From assembly GCF_946885725.1 (NCBI RefSeq), contig NZ_CAMPGZ010000160.1, forward strand, positions 1 through 9,685: 9,685 nt of DNA, given 5' to 3'. The DNA is from an uncultured Nocardioides sp. GTDB taxonomy: Bacteria > Actinomycetota > Actinomycetes > Propionibacteriales > Nocardioidaceae. The translations under genes were made by a program, and so were the position numbers. The notes beneath the pieces are model-generated. The model was not told the origin of the DNA and ran no database searches. It saw only the letters and a program-made list of their open reading frames with translations. This document shows positions 1-6,528 of the stretch, piece by piece; position 1 is the first letter of the stretch, and each line of letters begins with the position of its first letter.

Positions 1-39
1 GACGACGACCGCGACGACGACCGCGACGACGACCGCGAC
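1..39 (+). repeat. 12-bp tandem repeat (GACGACGACCGC, three copies plus GAC)
   Basis: Three perfect copies of a 12-base unit begin at the window edge, followed by a partial copy, so the true array may be longer. Because the unit is a multiple of three, changes in copy number would keep the reading frame. It encodes the Asp-Asp-Asp-Arg tail of the partial gene. Confidence 0.8.
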
Positions 40-57
40 ATGGTCACCGAGAGCTAG
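1..57 (+). CDS. C-terminal end of an unknown upstream protein (partial)
   Basis: Frame 1 is open from the window edge to a TAG at 55-57 and encodes 18 residues: three Asp-Asp-Asp-Arg units followed by DMVTES. The 5' part lies outside the window, so the function cannot be given. Frame 1 is preferred because its stop lies nine bases before the next start codon and overlaps that gene's ribosome-binding site, as in a translationally coupled operon. The other plus frames are also open here, so the assignment is an inference from spacing. A charged, low-complexity tail of this kind is usually a disordered C-terminus. Confidence 0.55.
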   Translation, partial: DDDRDDDRDDDRDMVTES

Positions 58-66
58 GAAGGCAGC

Positions 67-849
67 ATGGCCAGCAAGAAGTCCAACGCCACCCGCCGCG
101 CCGAGACCCTCGCCGCGCACGAGCGCGCCGCGGCCGTACGGCGCGAGCAGGAGCGAGCCGAACGCCGTCGGCGCAACGTGTTCGTCGGCGTCGTGGTTGC
201 CGTGGTGCTGCTCCTCGTCGGCGGCATCGGCTACGCCGTGCAGGCCTCGCGCGACGCCACCGGCCAGACCGCGACGCCGCCGGCCGGTGCGAGCGACGAC
301 TACGCGCTGGTGCTCGGCGACCCCGGCGCGCCGGTGACCGTCACGGTGTTCGAGGACTTCATGTGCCCGTACTGCGGCCAGTTCGAGGCCGCCTCCCGCG
401 ACACGCTCGACCAGATGGTCGACCGCGGTGATGTGAAGGTGGAGTACCGGGTGCTCTCGTTCCTCGACCGCGCCTCCAACGGCACCGACTACTCCACCCG
501 CGCCATGAACGCGCTCGGCGCGGTGATGGACACCGCCGGCACCGACGCGGCGGTTGAGTTCCACAACCGGCTGTTCGAGCACCAGCCGGAGGAGGGAACT
601 GACGGCCTGTCGGACGACGAGCTCGTCGACCTCGCCGTCGAGTCCGGCGCCGAGGAGTCCGCCGTACGCGGCCCGATCGAGGACCGCGCGTTCGAGCAGT
701 GGGTGGTCAACGCCACCGACGCGGCCAACAAGGAGGGCGTCTCCTCGACCCCCACGGTCCAGGTGAACGGCGAGACCCTGGAGTACACCGCCATCCCCGA
801 GCTGGTCAGCGCGCTCGAGCAGGCCGTCTCCGACGCGAAGAACGGCTGA
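67..849 (+). CDS. DsbA-family thiol-disulfide oxidoreductase, membrane-anchored
   Basis: This 260-residue protein has a highly charged Arg/Glu/Ala-rich cytoplasmic N-terminus (1-37), a single transmembrane helix (about 38-58), a short linker, and an extracytoplasmic thioredoxin-fold domain of the DsbA/Thioredoxin_4 type. The active-site motif is C100-P-Y-C103 within FEDFMCPYCGQFE, and the cis-proline loop is SSTPT (P229). The expected role is to form or isomerise disulfides in exported proteins, as in other actinobacterial anchored DsbA proteins; the redox partner is not visible here. The ATG at 67 follows AGGAAGG (56-62), which overlaps the stop of the preceding gene and suggests coupling. 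The gene ends at a strong terminator. The family call is confident; oxidase versus isomerase role cannot be decided from sequence. Confidence 0.93.
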   Translation: MASKKSNATRRAETLAAHERAAAVRREQERAERRRRNVFVGVVVAVVLLLVGGIGYAVQASRDATGQTATPPAGASDDYALVLGDPGAPVTVTVFEDFMCPYCGQFEAASRDTLDQMVDRGDVKVEYRVLSFLDRASNGTDYSTRAMNALGAVMDTAGTDAAVEFHNRLFEHQPEEGTDGLSDDELVDLAVESGAEESAVRGPIEDRAFEQWVVNATDAANKEGVSSTPTVQVNGETLEYTAIPELVSALEQAVSDAKNG

Positions 850-869
850 GCCCCCGGCAGGAATGCCGA

Positions 870-908
870 GGCCCCGCAAACTCATACTTTGCGGGGCCGC
901 CCTCTTTG
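870..908 (+). terminator. Rho-independent terminator after the DsbA-like gene
   Basis: A perfect 11-bp stem (GGCCCCGCAAA at 870-880 pairing with 888-898) closes a 7-base loop and is followed by a short T-containing stretch (CTCTTTGT). A smaller hairpin, CGGCA-GGAA-TGCCG (855-868), lies directly before it. It separates the DsbA-like gene from the deaminase gene. Confidence 0.85.
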
Positions 909-984
909 TACCCCGGTGCCCGGCCGCCATTCGGGAGCGACACCCGGAGACGCCGTACCGGCTCGGACCGGGCAGGATGGCGCC

Positions 985-2034
985 ATGTCCGAACGCCCCG
1001 CGAACGACGACCTCGCCGCCTTCATCGCCGGCCTCCCCAAGGCCGAGATCCACGTGCACCACGTCGGGTCAGCGTCCCCGCGCATCGTGTCCGAGCTCGC
1101 CGCCCGCCACCCGGGCAACGTGCCGAGCGACCTGGACGAGCTGCGGGAGTTCTACCGGTTCCGCGACTTCGCGCACTTCATCGAGGTGTACCTCGCCGTC
1201 GTCGACCTGGTCCGCACGCCCGAGGACGTCCGGCTGCTCACCTACGAGGTGGCCCGGGAGATGGCCGCGCAGCAGGTCCGGTACGCGGAGCTCACGCTGA
1301 CGCCGTACACCTCGGTCATGGCGGGCGTGCCGATCGAGGCGTTCGTCGAGGCAGTCGAGGACGCCCGGCACGCGGCCGAGCGCGACCTCGGGATCAAGCT
1401 GCGCTGGATCTACGACATCCCCGGTGAGTTCGGGCTGCCGTCCGCCGAGGCGACCGTGCAGTACGCGATCGACCACCCGCCCGAGGGCCTGGTCGGCTTC
1501 GGCCTCGGCGGTCCTGAGATCGGCGTGGACCGGCCGCAGTTCGCCGACGTGTTCGCGCGCGCCCGCGCCGCCGGGTTGCGCAGTGTGCCGCACGCCGGCG
1601 AGACCACCGGCCCGCAGACGATCTGGGACGCGCTCGAGCACCTCGGCGCGGAGCGCATCGGCCACGGCACGTCCGCCGTGCAGGACCCGCGGCTGATCGA
1701 GCACCTGGTCGAGCACCAGATCCCGCTCGAGGTCTGCCCGACCTCCAACATCGCCACCCGCGCGGTCGAGCGGCTCGAGGAGCACCCGATCAAGCAGATG
1801 TACGACGCCGGCGTGTTCGTCACCGTCAACAGCGACGACCCGCCGATGTTCGGTACCACGCTCACGCGCGAGTACGAGATCGCCGCCGACCTGCTCGGTC
1901 TCGACGAGGCGGGCGTCGCGCAGCTCGCGACCAACGCGGTGCGCGCGTCGTTCCTGCCCGACGACGACAAGGCCGCCCTCGCCGGCGAGATCTCCGCGTA
2001 TCTCGCCGACCGGCAGCAGCGCCAGCCGCGCTAG
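985..2034 (+). CDS. Adenosine deaminase family protein (adenosine or aminodeoxyfutalosine deaminase)
   Basis: This 349-residue protein has the full metal site of the ADA amidohydrolase family: H23-x-H25 near the N-terminus, H203-A-G-E206 (zinc ligand and catalytic Glu), H227 in IGHG, and D284-D285 in NSDDP. CPTSN (251-255) is also typical. Such enzymes hydrolyse the 6-amino group of purine nucleosides, here adenosine to inosine. The N-terminal motif reads HVHHVGS instead of the usual HLHLEG of classical ADA, so the substrate may differ; aminodeoxyfutalosine (menaquinone route) is a plausible alternative. The ATG at 985 was chosen because the family N-terminus begins close to it. The in-frame TTG at 889 lies inside the preceding terminator. 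The stop overlaps that of a convergent pseudogene at CTAG. Length is normal for the family. Confidence 0.9.
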   Translation: MSERPANDDLAAFIAGLPKAEIHVHHVGSASPRIVSELAARHPGNVPSDLDELREFYRFRDFAHFIEVYLAVVDLVRTPEDVRLLTYEVAREMAAQQVRYAELTLTPYTSVMAGVPIEAFVEAVEDARHAAERDLGIKLRWIYDIPGEFGLPSAEATVQYAIDHPPEGLVGFGLGGPEIGVDRPQFADVFARARAAGLRSVPHAGETTGPQTIWDALEHLGAERIGHGTSAVQDPRLIEHLVEHQIPLEVCPTSNIATRAVERLEEHPIKQMYDAGVFVTVNSDDPPMFGTTLTREYEIAADLLGLDEAGVAQLATNAVRASFLPDDDKAALAGEISAYLADRQQRQPR

Positions 2035-2319
2035 TCGCGGCGAAGGACGGGCAGCTTGCCGGTGCTGCGTCAGGCCTCGAGGCCCTCGTGTCCCCGTGCG
2101 GCCTCGGCAAGCGGGTAGCGGCCGCAGACAAGTAGGTCGAGCCGGCCCCTCAGCCAACGCGCCGAGGACGTCGTTCGCGCGCTGCAACAGCTTGTCGACG
2201 ACGTTCACCCCGCTCGCCGCCACGTCGATGACGACCCGTCCGCCCGGCCCCGGCGCCGGCCATCCCACCACCTGCAGGACCTCTGGCCCGCCGGTCCTCT
2301 CGACGACGACTGGGGGCAA
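2031..2319 (-). pseudogene. Remnant of a zinc-type quinone oxidoreductase (QOR/MDR family), internally deleted
   Basis: Reading from a TTG at 2319 gives a typical QOR N-terminus, VVVERTGGPEVLQV followed by VIDVAASGVNVVDK. It then passes directly into sequence resembling the C-terminal end of the same family: DVLGALAEG, then after a one-base frame change in a GGGGCC run (about 2135-2140) LDLLVCGRYPLAEAA, LEA, an in-frame TGA, and RSTGKLPVLRRD ending in TAG. About 220 central codons, including the nucleotide-binding fold, appear to be missing, judged against the usual length of about 325 residues. A good ribosome site (GGAAGGAG, about 2323-2330) remains before the start. Three lesions (deletion, frameshift, stop) make function unlikely. 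The stop overlaps that of the deaminase gene. Confidence 0.8.
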
Positions 2320-2335
2320 GGCACTCCTTCCCCAG
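2310..2335 (-). terminator. Bulged hairpin 15 bases downstream of tRNA-Arg, possible terminator
   Basis: CTGGGGAAGG can pair with CCTTgCCCCcAG around a 4-base loop, allowing two single-base bulges. It follows the tRNA 3' end on the minus strand and also covers the ribosome site and TTG start of the oxidoreductase remnant. No T-run follows, so the terminator role is uncertain. Confidence 0.35.
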
Positions 2336-2349
2336 CCACCAACTCGGGG

Positions 2350-2423
2350 CGCCCCCGGCAGGATTCGAACCTGCGACCACCGGATTAGAAGTCCGACGCT
2401 CTATCCAGCTGAGCTACGAGGGC
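2350..2423 (-). tRNA. tRNA-Arg (anticodon UCU)
   Basis: The minus strand folds into a complete cloverleaf: acceptor stem GCCCTCG/CGGGGGC with one G-T pair, D-arm GCTC...GAGC, anticodon stem TCGGA/TCCGG with loop CTTCTAA, and T-arm GCAGG-TTCGAAT-CCTGC. The anticodon TCT (2389-2387) reads AGA, a rare codon in high-GC genomes. The discriminator base is G and the 3' CCA is not encoded. It lies 68 bases after the M20 peptidase stop on the same strand, with no clear terminator between them, so read-through from that operon is possible beside a promoter of its own. Confidence 0.96.
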
Positions 2424-2491
2424 GGGATCGGCACTCGTGTCGGGGAGAACCTGGACGTTCCTCACGGATCGACACGTGTTGCATCCGAGCG

Positions 2492-3685
2492 TCAGCCTAA
2501 TGGAGAGTCACTGCTGCGCTGCTGCAGGTCTTCGACCGCCAGCCTGGCCAGCAGCCCGGCGACAAGCGCGGTCTGGTGCGGCACCGCGGCAGGGTTGATG
2601 TACTCGCCGCGGGCGTGCGCGCCGTGGCCGACCGCGCCGAGGCCGCAGAGGACCGGCTTGCCCAGCGCGGCGACGAAGTTCGCGTCGCTGGCCCCACCAA
2701 CGCTCACGTCCCGCAGCGTCGAGTCGAGCTCGGCGGCCACGTCGTGCGCCATGTCCAGGAGCGGCCGGGTCGCGGGGCCGAGGGTCATCGGCGGTCGGTT
2801 CCAGCCGTGCGTGACCTTGAGCGTGACGCGCTCGTCCCCGGTCCGGAGCGCGTCGAACTCGCGGTCGACGCGGGCCTGCTCCGCCTCGTCGGCCACACGT
2901 ACGTCGACCAGGGCTGTGGCCCGGCCGGCGACGACGTTGGAGCCCGAGCCGCCCTCGACGAGACCGACGTTGACGGTCGTGCCGACCTCGGGGCGGGCGA
3001 TCTTGGCGGCCTCGGTGATCACGCGGGCGAGGGCGTGCACGGCGCTGGCGCCGGCCTCGGGGTCGAGGCCGGCGTGCGACTCGACGCCGACGGTCTCGAG
3101 GCCGAAGATGCCGATGCCCTTGCGGCCGGTCTTCACCGCGCCCGCGACGCTCGGCTCGAGCACCAGCGTGGCGTCGGTGCGGGACGTCACGGACTCGATG
3201 ACGGACCGGGAGAAGATCGAGCCGATCTCCTCGTCACCGTTCAGCACGAACGTCACCGCCGGTGTCGGGGCACCGCTCTCCCGCAGCAGCCTCAGCGCCC
3301 AGATGCCTTGCACCAGTCCGGTCTTCATGTCGAAGATGCCGGGCCCGGTCGTGCGCAGCCCGTCGGCTGCCTCCTCCGTGGTGACCGGCCAGCCCGCGAG
3401 CGTGCCGGTCGGCCACACCGTGTCGTAGTGGGCGAGGAGCGAGACGTGGCCGTCGCCGGTGCCGTCGTACGTCGCCGTCAGCACGTCGCCGCGCTCACCG
3501 CCGTCGTGCCGGTGCAGCTCGGACGGCTCACCGAGCCGACGTGCGAGCAGCTCGTGCAGGTGCGCGACGCCGCGGTCGAGAGCGGGTTTGTCGTAGCTCG
3601 ACGTCTCCACCTCGACCAGCTCGACGACGTCCCGCAGGATCTCGTCGACCGCGCCGGTGGCCTGGGCCAACAGTGCGCGGCTCAC
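2492..3685 (-). CDS. M20 family metallopeptidase (glutamate carboxypeptidase-like)
   Basis: This 397-residue protein carries the di-zinc site of the M20 family: H86-Y-D88 in LLAHYDTV, D119 in GPGIFDMKTG, E152-E153 in NGDEEIGS, E177 in VLEPS, and H357 in GHGAHARGEYI. The dimerisation (lid) domain lies about 190-300 and contains ESHAG (H204). The layout resembles CPG2-type carboxypeptidases, which remove C-terminal glutamate from folate-like or peptide substrates. No signal peptide is seen, so it acts in the cytoplasm. The start is GTG at 3685-3683, which overlaps the TGA of the transporter gene (GTGA), with GGAG seven bases upstream. The open frame extends far beyond this start, but the earlier part is transporter sequence in another frame. 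Pairing with AbgT suggests hydrolysis of an imported acyl-glutamate; the exact substrate is inferred. Confidence 0.92.
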   Translation of the reverse strand: MSRALLAQATGAVDEILRDVVELVEVETSSYDKPALDRGVAHLHELLARRLGEPSELHRHDGGERGDVLTATYDGTGDGHVSLLAHYDTVWPTGTLAGWPVTTEEAADGLRTTGPGIFDMKTGLVQGIWALRLLRESGAPTPAVTFVLNGDEEIGSIFSRSVIESVTSRTDATLVLEPSVAGAVKTGRKGIGIFGLETVGVESHAGLDPEAGASAVHALARVITEAAKIARPEVGTTVNVGLVEGGSGSNVVAGRATALVDVRVADEAEQARVDREFDALRTGDERVTLKVTHGWNRPPMTLGPATRPLLDMAHDVAAELDSTLRDVSVGGASDANFVAALGKPVLCGLGAVGHGAHARGEYINPAAVPHQTALVAGLLARLAVEDLQQRSSDSPLG

Positions 3686-5244
3686 CGGAGTGCTCCGACC
3701 GGTGCGCCGGGGCCGAGCGGAAGCCCGACCAGATACCAGGCCAGGAAGAACAGCACCCACACCACCCAGATCACGGCGGCCAGCGGAATCGTGTACGACG
3801 CCAGCGTGCCGATCCCGGCGGAGCGGCGGAAGCGCTGGACGAAGCCGAGCGCCATCACGAAGTACGGGCTCATCGGCGTCACGCAGTTGGTCACCGAGTC
3901 CGCGACGCGGTAGATCGCCTGCGTGGTCTCGGGGTTGATGTCGAGCAGCATCAGCATCGGCACGAACACCGGCGCCGCCAGCGACCAGAGCGCGGAGCCG
4001 CTGGTGATGACGAGGTTCATCAGCGTCACCAGCACCGCGATGCCGATCAGCACGGCCCAGCCGGGCGCGGAGATGTCGCGCAACGACTCGGCGCCCTTGA
4101 TCGCGAGGATCTCGCCCAGCCCGGTCCACTTGAAGTAGGCCAGGAACTGCGAGATCGCAAAGAACAGCACGAGGATCGGCGCCATCGAGCGGATCCCCTC
4201 CACCATCGCCTCGACGACCTCGCGCGGCCGACGGATCGTGCCGGCGACCGCGCCGTACACCACGCCGAGCAGGGTGAAGAACACGCCGAGCACGAACGCC
4301 ATCCCGACGAACAGCGGCGAGCTCACGACGCCGCCGTCCTCGCCTCGCAGCGGCGAGCCCGGGGGAGCGACCGCCACGACTAGGAGCAGGACGTACCCGA
4401 GGGCGACGAGCCCGGTGATCCGCAGCGCGCGGCGCTTGGTCGGCGTGGACTCGAGGCTGGCCTCGTCGGCGCTGATGTCCGCGGCGTCGTCCTCGGTCTC
4501 GAGGTCCGGGCGGCGCGCGAGGATCTTCTCGGTCACGACCGTGATCACCAGCGCGATGAGCACGGACGACGCCAGGCCGAAGAAGTAGTTGTCGACCGGC
4601 GTGACGACGTAGCTCTCGTCGATGGTCTGCGCGGCCGCGGTCGAGATGCCGGAGAGCAGTACGTCGGTGGTGGTCAGCGACGGCGACGCGTCGTACCCCG
4701 CGCTGATCGACACGAACGCGACGATCGCGCCGAGTGCCGGGCTGCGTCCCGCGGCCTTGAACACCAGGGCACCGAGCGGGATCAGGGTCACGTACGCCGC
4801 GTCGCCCGCGACGTGCCCGACCATCGCGGTCATCGCGAGCGCGAACGTGAGGTAGCGGGCCGGGACGCGCGCGACCATCGCGTGCAGGAGGCTCGTGATG
4901 AGGCCACTGCGCTCGGCTACCGCGATGCCGAGCATCACCACCAGGATCGTGGCGAGGGGCGGGAACGTCGCGAAGTTGGTGACCGCCTCACCCACCATGA
5001 AGGCGACGCCCTCCTGGCTCACCAGGCTCTTGGCCGCGACGACGTCGTCGGAGCCCGGCGCCTGGGCGCTCACGCCGAGCGACGAGAGCAGCCAGCTGAG
5101 CGCGATGACGACGATCGCGAGCATCCAGAACAGCCAGAAGGGATGCGGCAGCTTGTTGCCGACCCGCTCGATCGCGCTGAACGAGCGGAACGCGGCGCGC
5201 ATGACGCGCGACTGCGGTTCGGCGGCGGTTGTGGTCGTGGACAT
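3682..5244 (-). CDS. abgT: AbgT family transporter
   Basis: This 520-residue polytopic membrane protein shows the AbgT family signatures: LPHPFWLFW (32-40), MVGHVAGDAAYV (141-152), SAGYDASP (181-188), ITSGSALW (413-420) and DSVTNCVTPMSPYF (449-462). About ten hydrophobic segments are visible, plus an acidic cytoplasmic loop at about 245-270. Known members import p-aminobenzoyl-glutamate (E. coli AbgT) or export sulfonamides (MtrF, YdaH). Import is favoured here because the next gene, overlapping by four bases, encodes an M20 carboxypeptidase. The ATG at 5244 follows GGAAAGG (about 5251-5257 on the minus strand). The gene starts 105 bases after the Lrp-type regulator gene. The family call is firm; the direction of transport and the substrate are inferences. 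Confidence 0.94.
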   Translation of the reverse strand: MSTTTTAAEPQSRVMRAAFRSFSAIERVGNKLPHPFWLFWMLAIVVIALSWLLSSLGVSAQAPGSDDVVAAKSLVSQEGVAFMVGEAVTNFATFPPLATILVVMLGIAVAERSGLITSLLHAMVARVPARYLTFALAMTAMVGHVAGDAAYVTLIPLGALVFKAAGRSPALGAIVAFVSISAGYDASPSLTTTDVLLSGISTAAAQTIDESYVVTPVDNYFFGLASSVLIALVITVVTEKILARRPDLETEDDAADISADEASLESTPTKRRALRITGLVALGYVLLLVVAVAPPGSPLRGEDGGVVSSPLFVGMAFVLGVFFTLLGVVYGAVAGTIRRPREVVEAMVEGIRSMAPILVLFFAISQFLAYFKWTGLGEILAIKGAESLRDISAPGWAVLIGIAVLVTLMNLVITSGSALWSLAAPVFVPMLMLLDINPETTQAIYRVADSVTNCVTPMSPYFVMALGFVQRFRRSAGIGTLASYTIPLAAVIWVVWVLFFLAWYLVGLPLGPGAPVGALR

Positions 5245-5264
5245 GCTGAACCTTTCCGAGATGC

Positions 5265-5284
5265 GGCGTGCGGCGGGGCACGCC
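5265..5284. promoter_or_regulatory. Inverted repeat upstream of abgT (GGCGTGC-N6-GCACGCC)
   Basis: Perfect 7-bp arms around a 6-base spacer lie 20 to 40 bases before the transporter start codon, between the regulator gene and the transporter gene. The site could be an operator for the adjacent Lrp-type protein or an RNA hairpin before the ribosome site. No T-run follows, so a simple terminator is less likely. Confidence 0.45.
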
Positions 5285-5349
5285 TCGTCAGCAGACGTGG
5301 ACGGCGAGATCGTGGATGTGCGGGAGCAGTCGTGGGGTGAGTGAAGCGA

Positions 5350-6372
5350 TCAGCGCTCCACCACCTCCTGTGGCCGGGGGCGGCCGTCGTCGTCGATCGG
5401 GACCCAGGCCCGCTTGAGCGCCCGGACCTGCAGGGTCAGCTCGGCCGACTGCACGCCGGGGAGGCGGCCGACGACCTCGGTGGTGTAGGGGTACAGGTCG
5501 CCGTACCCGCGCAGCACGCCCTGAGCGATCAGCGTGTGGCGGCCGGTGGCCGCGGAGACGTACCTGGTCGAGGGGTGCTTGGCCAGGTGCTCGCCGACCT
5601 CATCGATGTGGCCGGGGTCGACGGTCAGCCAGAGCAGGAACTCCACGTCGTAGCCGAGCACCTCGGACTCGAAGAGCGTCCGGAAGCGCAGGCAGCCGCG
5701 CTCGACCAGGGACTCGACGCGCCGGCCGACGGTCGACTCGCTGAGACCGGTCCGCTGAGCCACGGTCGCGTAGCTGGCCCGCCCGTCGGCGGCGAGTACC
5801 GCCGCGATGGCCAGCTCGGTCTCGCTCAGCTTCTCCGGTTCGGTCCACGAACGGTGGTCGTAGTCGACGACCTCGCGACCCTCCCGGAGCTCGTCGATCG
5901 CCCTGGCGTCGAGGAGGTGCGGGGACCACTCCTCGAACGCCGAGAACTTGCGGATCACCAGCATCGACTCGGTCTCGACCACGTCGTCGATGGCCTCGAA
6001 CTCGCCGATCACGTCGAGGATGTCGCGGTGGTGCTCGACGACGACCTCGGCGGTCACGTCGAACGAGCCGGCCACCACGGCCACGAACCGGGGGCGGGGG
6101 TGTGCGGCGACCGCCCGCGCGACGTCCAGCGTGCGTCCCGGCCGGGCCCGGAGCCGGACGTAGACCGACACGCCCAGCCCGCAGCGCAGGTGGTCGAGCA
6201 CCCCGGTGACGGCCACCGCGCGCTCGGCGAGCAGCTGCTGGCCGCGTCGCGTCACGGTCGACTCGGGCGCGCCGAGCGCGGCGGCGATGCGTCGCCACGA
6301 CGCCCGGCCGTTCACCTGGAGCGCCGCGGCGATCCGGCGGTCGGGCTCGCTCAGCTGCGGGGATGCGGACAC
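5350..6372 (-). CDS. Lrp/AsnC family transcriptional regulator with two tandem HTH-RAM units
   Basis: This 340-residue protein is twice the usual Lrp length and contains two full copies: HTH1 (about 8-54), ligand-sensing RAM domain 1 (about 67-143), HTH2 (about 183-229) and RAM domain 2 (about 244-318). The recognition helices are alike (ESTVTRR at 37-43, ESTVGRR at 212-218). Lrp/AsnC proteins bind DNA as dimers and respond to amino acids or related metabolites; the tandem form packs a dimer-like unit into one chain. It lies just upstream of the AbgT/M20 pair on the same strand, so it probably controls that uptake and hydrolysis pair. The start is GTG at 6372-6370, preceded by AGGGTGG about six bases away. 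Both HTH copies look intact. The effector is unknown. Confidence 0.93.
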   Translation of the reverse strand: MSASPQLSEPDRRIAAALQVNGRASWRRIAAALGAPESTVTRRGQQLLAERAVAVTGVLDHLRCGLGVSVYVRLRARPGRTLDVARAVAAHPRPRFVAVVAGSFDVTAEVVVEHHRDILDVIGEFEAIDDVVETESMLVIRKFSAFEEWSPHLLDARAIDELREGREVVDYDHRSWTEPEKLSETELAIAAVLAADGRASYATVAQRTGLSESTVGRRVESLVERGCLRFRTLFESEVLGYDVEFLLWLTVDPGHIDEVGEHLAKHPSTRYVSAATGRHTLIAQGVLRGYGDLYPYTTEVVGRLPGVQSAELTLQVRALKRAWVPIDDDGRPRPQEVVER

Positions 6373-6427
6373 CTATCCACCCTGAGTGCAGGGAATCCCC
6401 AATGTCAAACCCGGGATGCCTGAAATC

Positions 6428-6440
6428 TCTCGATCCGAGA
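6428..6440. promoter_or_regulatory. Short palindrome TCTCG-ATC-CGAGA in the divergent intergenic region
   Basis: Perfect 5-bp arms around three bases lie between the divergent lrp-type gene and metalloprotease gene (6373-6528). A TTGACA-like element reads toward the regulator at 6408-6403, but I find no matching -10 at normal spacing. The site could be an operator for autoregulation; support is weak. Confidence 0.25.
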
Positions 6441-6528
6441 AGTCCGGACACATACCCGACTTTGGGTCTTCCGCGGGACACGGCGGGCGGATACGGTCAG
6501 CGCCACCACGATCGGACAAGGGGGACGG

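Noticed and set aside
889..984. Longer N-terminus for the deaminase, from TTG at 889
   Set aside because: It would start inside the terminator stem and add residues unlike the family; ATG at 985 fits better.
1069..2319. One continuous minus-strand open frame of 416 codons
   Set aside because: Only its first about 58 codons resemble a protein family (the oxidoreductase remnant). The rest is antisense to the deaminase gene and is low-complexity.
2472..2479. Palindrome ACACGTGT between the M20 gene and tRNA-Arg
   Set aside because: It is an 8-base palindrome with no supporting promoter elements at sensible spacing; chance is likely.
2576..3913. Long plus-strand open frame opposite the M20 peptidase gene
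   Set aside because: It is Arg/Gly/Ala-rich with no domain, lies fully opposite a gene with clear motifs, and is the usual shadow of high-GC codon bias.
3686..4129. Extended start for the M20 peptidase
   Set aside because: The extra 148 residues are an off-frame reading of the transporter gene. The GTG overlapping the transporter stop fits the family N-terminus.
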